Positions 23,740-36,099 of a DNA stretch of 64,000 nucleotides are shown piece by piece (positions within the stretch are counted from its first letter, which is position 1; each line of letters starts with the position of its first letter). The position numbers and the translations under genes are program-made. The DNA is from Circinella umbellata (lineage: Eukaryota; Mucoromycota; Mucoromycetes; Mucorales; Lichtheimiaceae), in the NCBI GenBank assembly GCA_025093555.1, contig JAIWNF010000006.1, forward strand, positions 186,001 through 250,000. The letters are read 5' to 3'. The notes under the pieces are model-generated. The model was given only the letters and a program-made list of their open reading frames with translations, was not told the origin of the DNA and made no database searches.

Positions 23740-26360
23740 ATGTCACAACATCATCCTTTACCTATAACTTCTATATCTGAACCAGGAATTACAGAAGACA
23801 ATTGCATACAATATACTAGTAATAATAACAATAGTACCCAAACTATACAAAATGTCGAAGAGAAAATAAAGAGCAATAAAAAAGAAGTAGAAATACAATT
23901 ACACCAGGGTATGGATTCTGACATAGAATCAATTAATGTAAAAAAATCACCCTTAACAACAAGCGAAAAACCTTGGTATAGTATTGAGTTAATCAATATT
24001 CATAAAAAAGAACATATTCTTGATTCAAGAGATTATTCAATGTCTAAAAAATCTGCGATTCTTGCCATTGTGGCGCTCTCTGCAACATTGTATGTCATCT
24101 TTATTTATTTAGTTATAGTCATGGCAGCTTAATATTATAGTAATTACAGAAAATACTAAAACATTTATATCTACAATTACTTATAAAATAATAGGGGTCC
24201 TGCTACGACTTCGATTTATGTAACAACTCTCTTTTCTATATTATTATCTATTGCTGTTATTATATAAAAAAGCCGTCTGTTACATTTTCTTATTATATTC
24301 TTTTTTGACTTATCGTAATTATAGTATCCAGCTGTGGTCGATATGCAAATAGGACTGAATACAACAGATACTGCCATTAACGCGTCTCTTAGTATTTTCG
24401 TCTTTATTACTGCCTGTTTTCCTCTTTTATGGACCACGTTAAGTGGACGTTATGGAAGTCGACCTATTTATCTTATTTCATTTCTTATTTGTCTTGTTGG
24501 AAATATATGTTGTGCCGTATCTATAAATATCGCCATGTTTATTGCATCTCGAGCGATTAGTGCGGTGGGCTCTTCATCTGTAAGTTTTTTTTTCTCTTGT
24601 GTCCTCTTAGTCTATTTATATAATACACTATCAATGGTTTTATCTGTTGCTATAAGTGTGTTTTGTTCTGTACTTTTAGCAGAAATAACTAAATTGAATG
24701 GCTATTATATTTTGATAGATGATGGGAATGGGTGGTGGAACAATTGCGTATGTAATATCTGTATGATATGATAATTTCACAACCATCTAAAGAAGAATTT
24801 ACTCCTATAGTCTATGCTATACTAATAATGTTATAATATACTATCAAATATCTAGTGATATATTTGAACCACATCAACGAGGTCGTGCATTTTCGTATTT
24901 TACTTCTGGTGTACTGCTTGGACCTGCTATTTCGTAAGTCTTTCTGTTATACACTTGAAAGGTAGAAAAATAATATTTATATATATGCTAAATATATACA
25001 TGAATGAATAGTCCTATTATTGGTGGATATTTGAATCAGGAGTTTGGATGGAGAAGTATATTTTGGTTCTTATCCATATTTACACTTTGTGTTTGGTTAA
25101 GTATCCTTTTGATATTACCAGAAACTAAAAGGCCATCATCTGTCGAATTAAAAAAGGCGAGCGTTAATGAAAAGTATAAGGATGCTAATGAAGAACAAGC
25201 CAGCTCCCCAAAAAGAATCGAGAACAGCAATCAAGAAAAGAAGAAAATAACGTTAAGTGCAATTTTAGGACCACTTCGGTTCTTTTGTTTCCCGAACATC
25301 ACACTTATTACATTATCAACTGGTGTCATGTAAGCTATTTTTTTTTATTTAGCAAATTGCTTCTTATTACTATTATTATATAGCTGAGCTGTTTATTGTT
25401 GACATTTACATGCTATGAATGTCAATTTAATAGGGTGTTGTGATTTTTTTTAACTATTCTGTAATTATCTACTAACTCTTTAAATTATGATTATAAATAC
25501 TTTTACAGGTATTTGGTATTTTACATTATAAACGCCAACTTTGCGAGAATTTATACATATCAATATGGCCTTAATTCGGGTAAAGTTGGTTTTTGCTATG
25601 TTGGCATGGCATTGGGAACTATGATAAGTAGTATTGTTGGTGGCAGTTTTGTGGATAAAGCCTATAAAAAACAAGTAGAGAAAACCAAAAACAAAGAGGA
25701 AATTGAGACGGAGATGCGCCTTACAAATCCTATTCTCTATGCTTCAATCATTACTTTATTTATCTCTTTTACTGTATTTGGATGGTGCATACAAGCGAAT
25801 GTTCATTATGCCGCTGGTTTAGTGTGTATATTTTTCTGTATGTATTATAGTTTTAAATTATAAAATAGTCTGAAACAGGGAAAGAGGGAAACTGGTAGTC
25901 ATACTTTATTTTGTCCAATTAAATATAGTAATGACTATAGTAACACACAACTAACCACTATCGATAATTTGTTTTTTATAGTAGGATTTGCTCTTATAAT
26001 ACCAAATATTATAACTGCTACATATATAATGGATTGTTTTCCAAGACAAAGTTCATCTGTTTTAGGTAAGGTGATCTATTAAAGATATTCTATTGTAAGA
26101 TATTGTAAAAATAATATCATTATTTTTAAAATTAACTATTAACCTTTTTCTACTTTGTTTATTCAGCATGTAGCAACTTGGTGCGTTTTACTATGGGTGG
26201 TGTAGGCTTTTTAATTGCTTCTGATATTGAAAGATTATTAGGGGCTGGTATTCTTTATACTATTTGTGGTGCAATCATTGTATTAGCTTCAGGAGCCATT
26301 GTTATTATCCGAATGAATAGAAAGAAATGGACCAAGAAAAGAAAAGAAGCAGGTTTTTAA
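23740..26360 (+). CDS. Major facilitator superfamily transporter (DHA1/multidrug type)
   Basis: A plasma-membrane proton-coupled exporter of drugs or small organic molecules is likely; the substrate is unknown. Exons: 23740-24089, 24195-24219, 24325-24579, 24719-24747, 24856-24933, 25012-25329, 25509-25837, 25982-26065, 26167-26360; 553 aa. After a roughly 110-residue hydrophilic N-terminus, helix 1 runs into LGPATTSIYYPAVVDMQ. Then come MFS motif A (LSGRYGSRPIYL), R-A-I-S-A-V-G-S-S-S, H-Q-R-G-R-A-F-S-Y-F and motif C (GVLLGPAISPIIGG). The central loop is charged and the C-terminus basic (RMNRKKWTKKRKEAGF). Two exons are tiny (25 and 29 nt); the first supplies GPATTSIY exactly where the family needs it, which supports the splice model. 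The exon 3/4 join is the least certain because the linking sequence is slightly shorter than usual. Confidence 0.88.
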
Positions 26361-27609
26361 TAGTGCCAAATATAAAAGCTGTCATCATTTTCTTTTCTTC
26401 TTTCACATAAAAAAAAGCAATCTTTATCATATCTGTATTGTAATACTATACAACCTTATTTAATATGTGCCCTTCAATTAGCACAATCATTATATACAAA
26501 CTTAAAAATATGTAACCATTTTTTTGTACTTTGAGGGAATTACCTCGGTCCTAAAAATACACATGGACATATTACAACATTCTACATATCGAAGTATTAT
26601 ATAGCGCTTTTGTATAATCTTCGTAACTAATAAACCTTGTTTGAACATTTATACATGCTACGTGATATTATTTGATACATCTTTTATACTGGAAATGATA
26701 TCTTAGCTTAATTATTCTTGGAAACTACGTACAGTATTCTCAAAAAAATCTATATAAAGAACCCTAAATTAACTCATTAGGTTTTAAACCTCTGAAACGT
26801 GTCTATTAGATATTGGATAGTGAGACATGTATATCTATGAACAGGAAATTAAAGTTCTAACAAGAACACCATTTATCATCACGTATTTGTACCTGTCACA
26901 TCATACAGACTCCATCCTTTGTGTAAAATATATACATAGTAGCTCCCACTATGTGCGCTAAAGCAAAAATATACAGAGCGAGTATGGGATAACCAGTTTT
27001 GTTAAAAAAGTATTGAAAGAGGTTCAATGGATGGGGGCTCGTTTGATTCAAAGTCATGCATGAGCATTTTAGTGTTATGTTTCTCTCTTCCATATTTACT
27101 TTTTGCTTTTTAAAAATGAATGACCTTAACGAAACATACTAAGAGAAAAAAAAAGTGAGTGCCTAAAGGCGCGGCATATTTGAAGGGTTATATAAGTATT
27201 TCGACGCACTCCACATATGATTTATCCAAATATTCGCAATATCGATTATAATAGGTAACGAAAATTTCTATACACCCTTTCAATTAAGCATAATATATCC
27301 CCTTTTTCATTTCAATACTTAATATACGAGATATTCACATTCACTCATTAAAACTATATTCGAAACATCGTTGCAGAAATGTAGACAACCATCCCCCTAA
27401 CTTCCTCAATTGTTTCAATACGTATTGAAACTCATAATCTAAAAGTTTATTTAGAATACCTTCACTGCATTGTAGAATATTAAACTTTGTGTGATATTCT
27501 AGCTACATTTACTCTCCTTTTTTAACTGACTTTCAATAAAGGAGCATATATATATGACACATAATGTAAATTTATAATTTATTATTATATAGTATTATTA
27601 CTCTTATTA
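26361..27609. repeat. Intergenic region with copy B of the duplicated segment (26465-27110)
   Basis: The 26465-27110 part matches copy A (19400-19958 plus 20629-20752) but has no inserted element. A minus frame at 26896-27093 reads MEERNITLKCSC, then a hydrophobic helix-like stretch (ALYIFALAHIVGATMYIFYT). The same positions in copy A read MEVRKITQKCSL and LYFVALASLLEASIYIYL. This may be a relic or a very small membrane-protein gene; I recognise no family. The remainder (27111-27609) shows nothing supportable. Confidence 0.5.
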
Positions 27610-28621
27610 TTAGTTCCATGCAATTTGTTTATGTTCATCAGGCGAAGTAATATAGCCACCTGGTACAGATTTTTGTTGTTTAGATGATGGTGATGATGAA
27701 GATGATGTTACAATGGGAGTGTATGTTCGTGACCATAAGGTTAATAATATAATAGCTAAAATGAAGAACTATGTCAATAAGAAAAAGTTATTAAGAGTGA
27801 TAATTAGTAATTCAAGCTCTTCTTTCTTTTTTTATTTATGAAATAGTTAGTTTTTACCATTGTTCGTAATGAAATTTTATCGATGAAACCATTGATGATA
27901 TCCGCCAGCGTTTCAGCAACAGCTCGTGTCCTTTTAGATATATAGTCAGTATCAATTTTACTATTGTCAATAAAGAAAAAAAAAGGTAACATACGTTCCA
28001 ATCCACATAGGTCTATATAAACATTGTTGCCACTGACGACATAATTCATCCATTGCTGGTACACGTGTAGATGGATCACATCGGTTATTAGCATATTCCA
28101 TTTGACAATTTAAAAATTCATCCAAACGATCTAATAATGAAAAAGTCCGTATATTAAGTAATCATTGGTTATCTACACATATTTTTACTATGAGGTGATA
28201 GTAAATTGCTATTTAAATTATAAAATCATTGTCTTTTTTTTTTTTTACCTGATTCAAATGTTTCTAATTTTAAATTAACATCATGTCTTAAAGCAAGAGC
28301 AAACTGGATGCCAACATAAACTGCCATAGTAAACCATGCTAAATCACATCCAATACGTATAAGACTAATAAAAAAAATGGGTTAGATTTTCTTTCTATAA
28401 AACTCCCATCGTATTATAAATAAATTTTACCTTGATGCAACATAGAGGATGTGTTCCCGGTAAGTATATTCAGGAATATGTGTTGGAGGGTATATGTGTT
28501 GATGTAAGTGTGGTTGGTTTATAGATGAAGAAGGTTGTTGTTGTTCATTGGGTTGAATTATTGAACCATGTTCATTATTATCAGTATTAGTATCAGTATT
28601 TGTAGTAGTATTATCATTATC

Positions 28622-28695
<74 letters not shown>

Positions 28696-29203
28696 GTGGT
28701 GTGGATGGAGGTGAAGCTTCTTGTGAGCCCTATATATACAATGATATGTTAATATGTGTTCCTTTTTCTCTTTTCAATATATTACTATCATGTAAAGCAA
28801 AAATATATAACAAACATTTATTAATAGATCGTCAGTTTGAATTCCACAATGGACTTGTTGTTTTTCTTGCTCTTGCTGTTGATCAGTCAATTTCATTCCA
28901 TCAAAGAAATTGGATACATTATCAAGTACTGAATTTTTTTTCTGTTGATTAACAGTAGATGGTGGTTGTGAAATTGGTCGATCGATCATTTCTATAATAA
29001 TAATTAAATATAAACATAACTTTTGTTAGGAAAAAAAAAAGAGGTAGGTGAGGGAGAAGTACATTGAGTACTTTAGTTTCAATGAATAAATAATGATAAT
29101 AACCTTGATCTTTAGGTGGTGGATCAAAAGAATTATATATAAAAGGTTGATATTGATATTCAAATTCCATGGGAGCCTCATGGGATCGATTAAAGAATGA
29201 CAT
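27610..29203 (-). CDS. Brl1/Brr6-family nuclear envelope protein
   Basis: Brl1/Brr6 proteins are nuclear-envelope/ER membrane proteins needed for nuclear pore assembly and lipid balance. Minus exons: 29203-29104, 28991-28816, 28729-28431, 28364-28249, 28130-27995, 27960-27858, 27768-27610; 362 aa. The N-terminus carries a family-like EAPMEFEYQYQP. The middle is low-complexity (Thr run, Asn-Asp repeats coded by 28610-28690). A membrane helix (CDLAWFTMAVYVGIQFALAL) is followed by the four-cysteine lumenal domain (FLNCQMEYANNRCDPSTRVP ... ELCRQWQQCLYRP), the AVAETLADIINGFIDKISLR block and a second helix (FFILAIILLTLWS). The intron at 27961-27994 is only 34 nt. The exon-1 donor reads GTTATT, which is weak but needed for frame. 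Family assignment is strong. Confidence 0.9.
28610..28692. repeat. Trinucleotide/hexanucleotide repeats within the Brl1/Brr6 gene
   Basis: Tandem ATTATC units followed by TAGTAG units are read on minus as alternating Asn-Asp and a run of Thr in a disordered linker of the Brl1/Brr6-like protein. Confidence 0.9.
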
Positions 29204-29878
29204 TTTAAAACAACAGCAACAAAGATAGCAAGGAAAAGCTTATTGTTACTCAAAGGATATGTTTTTCTTGTAACATATTTTTCTTGTTCCGCTGCATAGG
29301 TTACACACATTAACAAACTTGGACAGAAATCTAGAAATGGTTTTCATTTTGAATTATAAAGAAATAGGATATTAGAGTGACTACAAATATTACCATAGAA
29401 CTTTCATATGGGAAGTCTCTAGGTATTAATTATGTATCACAATTTGTATAATTGGGGGTATAAAGTACGCGAAAATAATTTATTTGTCTTTTGCTATTTA
29501 TATATTTATTATTGTCAAATACATTCATGAAATAACAGTATGTAGCTATTAGATCTTTTGTACAAGATAAATAAATAAAATAAAGTACATACTGATAGAA
29601 TAAAATAAGTAATAGAAAGAAAACTCATGAATAAAAATTTAATATTATTCAAGGTGAATCATCAACTCGCATTAAACGTTTCACAGAACCTTTTATACTT
29701 AGCCGACTGGGTTTTCCGTACCTTTTTCTCACACTCTTTCTTACTCACTATCCCCTTCCTCCCCCCTTCCTCCCCTTCCCTTATCCTATCTCGCCTTTAC
29801 AATTGTTGCAATTCTTTTTTTTTAAAAAAAACAACAACAAAAAGCTCTTTATATTAAAAAAAAACTTTCCACCCTCTT
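29204..29878. other. Divergent promoter region of the Brl1/Brr6 and peptidase genes
   Basis: A 675-bp intergenic region between two divergent genes. CT-rich tracts (29700-29820) lie just upstream of the peptidase ATG at 29879. No further gene is seen. Confidence 0.6.
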
Positions 29879-32475
29879 ATGTCCAAAGGTTATACTTGGG
29901 ATCAGATTCGAAGCCAAGTGAGATCTTTTAGAACCAGGGCTCAAGCTGCATTTCCTTTTCATGCTTTAACGACGATCAAGGACTTTTCTTTTGATCCTGT
30001 TAATGAAAAGGTTTATTTTTTATCCAATAATCAAAATGTTGATGGGTCGATGAGTCGATATTTAACTTTATATGAAGCTGACTATGGTGCTATTGTTGAT
30101 ACTTTAACTATTGAAGAATCCCCAGAACAACCAAGACAGTTACGTAAGTAGCAAAACAAAACATATATATATATATGAAAAAAGAGAAAGGGAGAGAAGA
30201 AGAGGGAGGGGTAAAGAGTATATATGTAAGACTTATATATACATATAAGAAACTAAACGCGTAAAACGTTTGTTTTTAGCATCGTTGAATGAACACCCAT
30301 ATTTGACATGGTTATCAAAATTTCCTATAATTGAATGGTCACCTGTATTTACACAATATACTACTTCTACTATCTCCTCAGATCATCACGAAGTAGATGA
30401 CACCGATTTATTTTCTCCTTCTTCTTCAACTTCAGATATGGGTGATACGACAAAGAATAGTAATAATAACTTATATCCGATTCAAGGGATTTCACAATAT
30501 CAAATGGTTGAAAATCACGTCTTATTTTCATTTAATGGAGGTGTTTATCTTGGTGATGTTGGACGTGTAAGTTATCCCGCATAATGAATTTTATCAATTA
30601 TGCAAAATAAAAGATAATGTGATTAATTGATCAAGTGGGATAAATTGTTTTTACGCAAATTGTTTTAGATTTCTTCACTTATACCCTATATTGAACAACA
30701 ACAAAAAGAAAAACATGATCCAGCTATTTTTTTATTACAATCGGCCCATCAGTCTGAATCTCCACCTTCACCCCATACTGAAATGACAATTGATCCACCT
30801 TTATCAAAAAATCAACCATCAAAAAATCAACATCAACAACATCTACCTATTCGAAGTGATCCAAAACTTGGTAACAATAATGTTATCGCATTTATTCGTG
30901 ATCGAGATATTTGGGTAGTAACACCCAATGGATATGAAGTACAGTTAACTACATGCTCATTTCAAACTGAAGATCCTACATTAAGTTGTGGTACTGTGGA
31001 ATATGTTATGCAGGTAATAAACAATAAAACCAAAAGAGCACTGGCTTGAGGGAGAGGGGGAAAATAAAAATAGTTTTTTTTTTTGGCCCGACAACCTGAT
31101 AATTATTATTTATTTATTCTCTATACAATAATTTTTGTTGTAGGAAGAATTTCAAAGGTATACAGGATATTATTGGGGACCACCTACGGATGATGAAAAT
31201 TCAAAAATGAATAGAATTTTATATCTTGAAACTTCAGAGAAACAAGTGGATGTGGTGGTGATTACAAGATCACAAACAGCGTCATCTACAGCAGTATCCC
31301 CTCCAGGTTCACCCGTTCGATATCCACGTGCAGGGAGGTCCAATACAGTCAGTGATATGCAAATTGTTTACTTTGATACGGTCGAACAAGGATTTGCAAC
31401 AACAGTGATACGTAAAAGATTATGGGGTGGATCTATTAATGAACGATTTCCATGGGCTGAATATCTGGTACGATTTGGATGGCTTCCAGATGGTCAAAGG
31501 TATATACATATAGAAGTATGGTATTTTGATAGATAATGAAGGTGATAATAACAACGAAACTATATTTTATTATTATTATTATTATTGATTAGTGTTTGGG
31601 CGCAGATATTATCCAGAGATCAACAAAAAACGGCTGTTATACGGATAGAATGTGATCAATTTGCTTCTCTTGATGAATATAAACGAGATCCAAAACCAAC
31701 ACAATTCGAAATATTATGGGAAGAACAATCAGATATCTGGATCAATATATCCGATGCTTATTATTTTTTACATGATACTTCATCATCGAACTGTACAGAA
31801 TTTATATGGAGTTCCGAAATATCCGGATTTCGACATCTTTATTATGTCCAAAAACCACGGAACGTTGAATTCAATTTTCAATTACACTGTAAACAATTGA
31901 CGGAAGGCGAATGGGGATTAACAGATCATTCTATTGATGTGGATGAAGTTCATCAACTAGTATATTTTAAAGCCAAAAAAGATACACCTGTCGAAACTCA
32001 TTTCTATGCAGTATCTTATCATCCAGCAGCAACGTTAACAACAACAGAAATAAACTCAGTTACTAATACTCCTCCTCCTACTTCTACTATTATTCGACTG
32101 ACCGAGCTGGGCTTTAGTCACAATGTTACAATGGATACTAAAGCAAACGCTTTTATTGATTATTTTTCAAGTTTACATCATACCCCTAGTATCACACTTC
32201 GACGAATAGAATATTATAATATAAGACAACAAGGATATGATGATGATAATAGACTAGAAGGAGGTTTTTTCGTATTACCAAGGGTATCAGTAGTTCAAGC
32301 TAATTTATTAATACCTATATCACGCTGTAACGACGAAATCGATCTTAGTAATGATATGGAAAAGAACCGATCGGGAAGTTTTGATGATACAACAATAGAT
32401 AGACAATTCTCAACATCCCTGTTATCGACATCACCAACATCATCACAACAAACATATGTTTATGTAACACCTACA

Positions 32476-32515
<40 letters not shown>

Positions 32516-33676
32516 CTAATACAACTGGGGCAACTTCCAGTGAAGATAATTTACAATATTGTAAATCGGATGGAATAGAATATTTACATTCTACAGTAAA
32601 AAGCAATACAATTGAATCTTTTGATTTAGAAACTCAAACTGTACCAGCGGGTGAAATATTTAGTTTTATTCATTCAGATGGTAAGAAGATTGTTATTTTG
32701 GTGCACCAAATATAGCTTTTTCTTTAATTTTATTTTTTTGATTCGAGAGATGAGTAATTTTTTATTATTACCAAATCAACTATACAATAATATATATATC
32801 ACAGGTGTCCGACTATATGGGTATTTATATAAACCACGATTTTATCAACCTGGTGCAAGCTACCCAACAATTTTGTATATATATGGGGGTCCAAAGAGTC
32901 AATTAGTTTTGAATGATTTTCGGTTACCACGGTTACAGCGCTATTTGATGTCTGTCTATTTTGGATTTGCTGTGGTTGTTATTGATGGAAGAGGATCCAG
33001 TGATCGTGGGTTGAAATTTGAGTCCCATTTAAAAAATCGGCTCGGTTCGGTTGAAATTGAAGATCAAATTGCTGGCTTACAATATGTCTGTGATGCTAAA
33101 ATTGGAGCGGAACCAACACATGATGGTACATTAACAAGTGTAGTGGATATTCATCGCGTGGCTATCAATGGCTGGTCTTATGGTGGTTATTTAAGCTTGA
33201 TTGGACTCGCTCAACGTCCTGATATATTTAAAATTGCAATTGCTGGAGCACCAGTGACAGATTGGGAATTGTATGATTCAGCGTATACGGAAAGATATAT
33301 GGGCACACCAATGTCGAATCCTAAAGGATATCAAGCTGGTAGCGTGGTGAATATGGCAAACCAATTTCCAGATGGGTAAAATCTATTTTCTCTCTATTCC
33401 TTTCTTTTTATGAATGATGATGTATATTTTTATTTATCAATGGATCCTCCGTTATTTGTTTATCATTATAGTGAACATCGACTATTAATTGCTCATGGAT
33501 TGATTGATGAAAATGTACATTTTACAAATACAGAAATGCTGGTATCCCAGCTAGTTAAATGTAACAAACCGCATTATCTCCAAGTATATCCCACTGAAAA
33601 ACACGGTCTTCGACATGCCAGTGTAAACGAACATTTTGAAACACTCATGTTTTTTTGGCTTATCAATTATCTTTAA
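29879..33676 (+). CDS. DPP8/9-like dipeptidyl peptidase (S9B prolyl oligopeptidase family)
   Basis: A serine exopeptidase that removes X-Pro/X-Ala dipeptides; the lack of signal peptide or membrane anchor suggests a cytosolic, DPP8/9-type enzyme rather than a Ste13/DapB-type one. Exons 29879-30143, 30280-30566, 30669-31013, 31144-31499, 31593-32680, 32805-33375, 33472-33676; 1038 aa. The propeller N-domain includes IAFIRDRDIWV-type and EEFQRYTGYYWGPP segments, the latter with the E-E pair that binds the peptide amino terminus. The hydrolase domain has the nucleophile motif GWSYGGY (Ser about 905), GLIDENVHF (Asp about 983) and EKHGLRH (His about 1015). A poly-Asn stretch (32480-32515) lies in a disordered insertion of the propeller region. 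The catalytic triad is complete. Confidence 0.92.
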
Positions 33677-33947
33677 TAATTTTATATTTAAATAATCATT
33701 CGCACATAATATACATACGTACGTATAATATATACACCTTTTTCACACAGCAACACCAACATCGACTCATTTGTAAATTATATATCCATAGTCTGTTTTT
33801 CTTTTTTTCTTATTGGCACTTACACGTACAACACTAAAAAAAAACAAGAACGTTTTTACCTCCATTTTTTTTCAGTTTCACTATTTTATTACTACTATTA
33901 TTATTGATTTATATATTACTGGCTTCTTTTAATTGTTATAAATTACA

Positions 33948-34256
33948 TTATACTTTGCTTGCAACACAACGTTCTCTAAGTAATTTGGATGTATTTTTTT
34001 CATAGGCATCTTGTCTACAACTTGTTATATTATTGCATGAATGAGATTCGGGTAATCGATGACGCCCACAATATTTAGAATCACAATATCGACATTCACC
34101 AATAATTTTAACCACTCTACCGGTACAATTATTATATGTACATCGATTTTTTATTTTATTTTGTGACCTATCATTGTTTGGTTCAACTTGCTGGTGGGTT
34201 TTATCATTCTTGGAATGGGGATTTTCTTTAGATGGGTTGATATCTGACGTTGACAT
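33948..34256 (-). CDS. AN1-type zinc finger protein
   Basis: A 102-aa single-exon protein. Its C-terminal half is an AN1 finger: CTYNNCTGRV, GECRYCDSKYCGRHRLPESH, with the canonical C-x-Y-C, Y-C-x-x-H-R and P-E-x-H-x-C spacing. The N-terminal 45 residues are polar and likely disordered. AN1 proteins bind ubiquitin, the proteasome or Cdc48 in stress responses; the small size recalls yeast Tmc1. An in-frame ATG ten codons upstream (34286) is possible, but MSTSDIN at 34256 looks the better start. The gene converges with the peptidase gene, 271 bp between stop codons. Confidence 0.85.
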   Translation of the reverse strand: MSTSDINPSKENPHSKNDKTHQQVEPNNDRSQNKIKNRCTYNNCTGRVVKIIGECRYCDSKYCGRHRLPESHSCNNITSCRQDAYEKNTSKLLRERCVASKV

Positions 34257-34286
34257 GATAGGAAAAAGACAGTTATAACTATACAC

Positions 34287-35270
34287 ATAATGAAAAAGAA
34301 AACAATGTTAATGAAGAAAATGTAATTTGCATAAAATATACTGACAAAAATAATATGTATAGATGCTTATTTATTTATATAAGATTTGGCATACGCTGTT
34401 TAAGAACTTTGTTTCAAAGCTTGTTCAAAAAGAGATCAAGCCCACAGAAACAAGAGGAGGAGGAGGAGGAGGAAAGGTCTTTTTTTTTTATTAAAATTGG
34501 TAGCGTACAGTAGGTATATATATATATATATATATATATACAAGATTGTATTCCGTATTGTATCTGCGAAGTAACACGTATTCCTATCATTATATTTATA
34601 TCTACTTAATAGTATAACAAATTTAGAAAAGCGTATAAAATAAATAAATAAATGTTTTTGCTAATGTAATAGCGTGTCTTTCCTCATTCGGCGACTTTTT
34701 TTTTCTTCCAAGATAAACAAATAAACGTTTCCTTGTGGCGATTTTCTATTTATTATACAAAAAGTAAATATAACATGGAGAGGGGGTTGAGATCATAATG
34801 GTAAAATAATATATTAATTTCTATCGAATCTAATGATGAAGCGCATTTATTTATAGTCACACCAATGTTAGAAATAGGGTTAATAAGAATCATTTTATAA
34901 ATAGGGCGTATAACAAGTTCCTTTGTCTAGCTTAAACGTGTGTTTATGTTATGCGTGTAGAGAGTGATACATTTCCCCCCCTTTCTACGCACATCTTTTG
35001 CATATTTATATATAAGGAGTTTTATATTCGTTTTAACTATTTTTTTTCTTTTGAATGAGACCTAAAGAGAAGAAAAGGATCATCTTTGCGTTTTCTTTTT
35101 CTTTTTCTTTTTTTAGTTCTAAACATTGTAAAAAAAAAAAGCATATAAGATTATTGTTGTCCCAATTCTATTATATAATTTTTTTGGTCATTAAATTTTC
35201 TTTTCTCACTTGGTTTTTTTTTTATACATATACAATATAATATTTTCTATCTTTGTTCTCAATCTTAAAA
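34287..35270. other. Intergenic, divergent promoters; contains (TA)n and GGA repeats
   Basis: AT-rich 1-kb region. It has a GGA/AGG repeat (about 34456-34474), a (TA)13 run (34515-34540) and T-rich leaders in front of the ATG at 35271. No gene is seen. Confidence 0.6.
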
Positions 35271-36099
35271 ATGTCACCTTGGATACGTATAAAAAAAACA
35301 AACAAAGATACGTCGATCAAAGTTCCTCCAGAAGGACTTGTAGAAGGTCAAAGCTATCTCTTACAAGTATCTTCAGGCGCCCATATTTCAATTTTTGAAG
35401 GTAGTCATATAGTTCTTGGTCAAACAATAAAAAATTGCTATGATAGCTGATATAGTTTTTGAAACCCTCGAATTATTACTTACTCTACTTCTTTTTGACT
35501 TATTTTTAGGTGTAGAAGAGGAACTTTTTACATTTTCTATTTTACGTAAATATTACATATTATTATTATTTACCAGAAAAAAGAAAAAAGAAAGTTTATA
35601 TACGTATATATTCTAATATTTTATACAACTTTTCTTGTATTTATTGCAGGTTACCAAGAAGATGGTGTTTTACGATGGTTAGAAGCAAGGTAATTTAATT
35701 TAAGAATAAAGACTCTTCGCCTCGTTAATTTTTTTTTTTAAAAAAAAAACCACATCAAATAGATATCTAGATGGTGACTTTTTGGCGTTTCCTGCTTTTG
35801 ATGAAGCATATAATCCATTAGTTGATTTTTGGTACTCCCTTGGTGCTAGTGTGGGGCAAATTTTACCTAAACAATGGTTTATCATGTTTGAAGAAGCAAG
35901 TCGAAAAGAATGTGAAAATAATGATGACGATGATGAAGAAGAATATGATGAAGAACAAAATGATAAACTTTTAGAACGTCGACAAAAGTATTCTGAGAAG
36001 TCAACTGCTACCCTATTCTATAGAAAAGAAAATGGTAATCCCCCTGCTGCTAAAATAGCATTTAGTGGTAAAAGAGCTCAAAGAGAAGCTACTGCATAA
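35271..36099 (+). CDS. Conserved-looking protein of unknown function, 180 aa
   Basis: I do not recognise the family. Exons 35271-35400, 35510-35545, 35650-35689, 35763-36099 sum to 181 codons, with consistent phases and good GT-AG ends, so expression is likely. The protein starts MSPWIRIKKTNKD, has a globular middle (QEDGVLRWLEARYLDGD, FPAFDEAYNPLVDFWYSLGA, PKQWFIMFEEA) with many aromatic residues, then an acidic run (about 10 Asp/Glu) and a basic, Ala-rich tail. There is no signal peptide or membrane helix. Exons 2 and 3 are only 36 and 40 nt. A soluble intracellular protein is the most that can be said. Confidence 0.75.

Noticed and set aside
28600..28700. CRISPR-like or satellite array
   Set aside because: The repeats are simple trinucleotide/hexanucleotide units inside a coding exon, without spacers.
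29026..29316. 96-aa hydrophobic minus frame at the start of the Brl1/Brr6 gene
   Set aside because: It reads through exon 1 and intron 1 of the Brl1/Brr6 gene in another frame and starts upstream of the real ATG.
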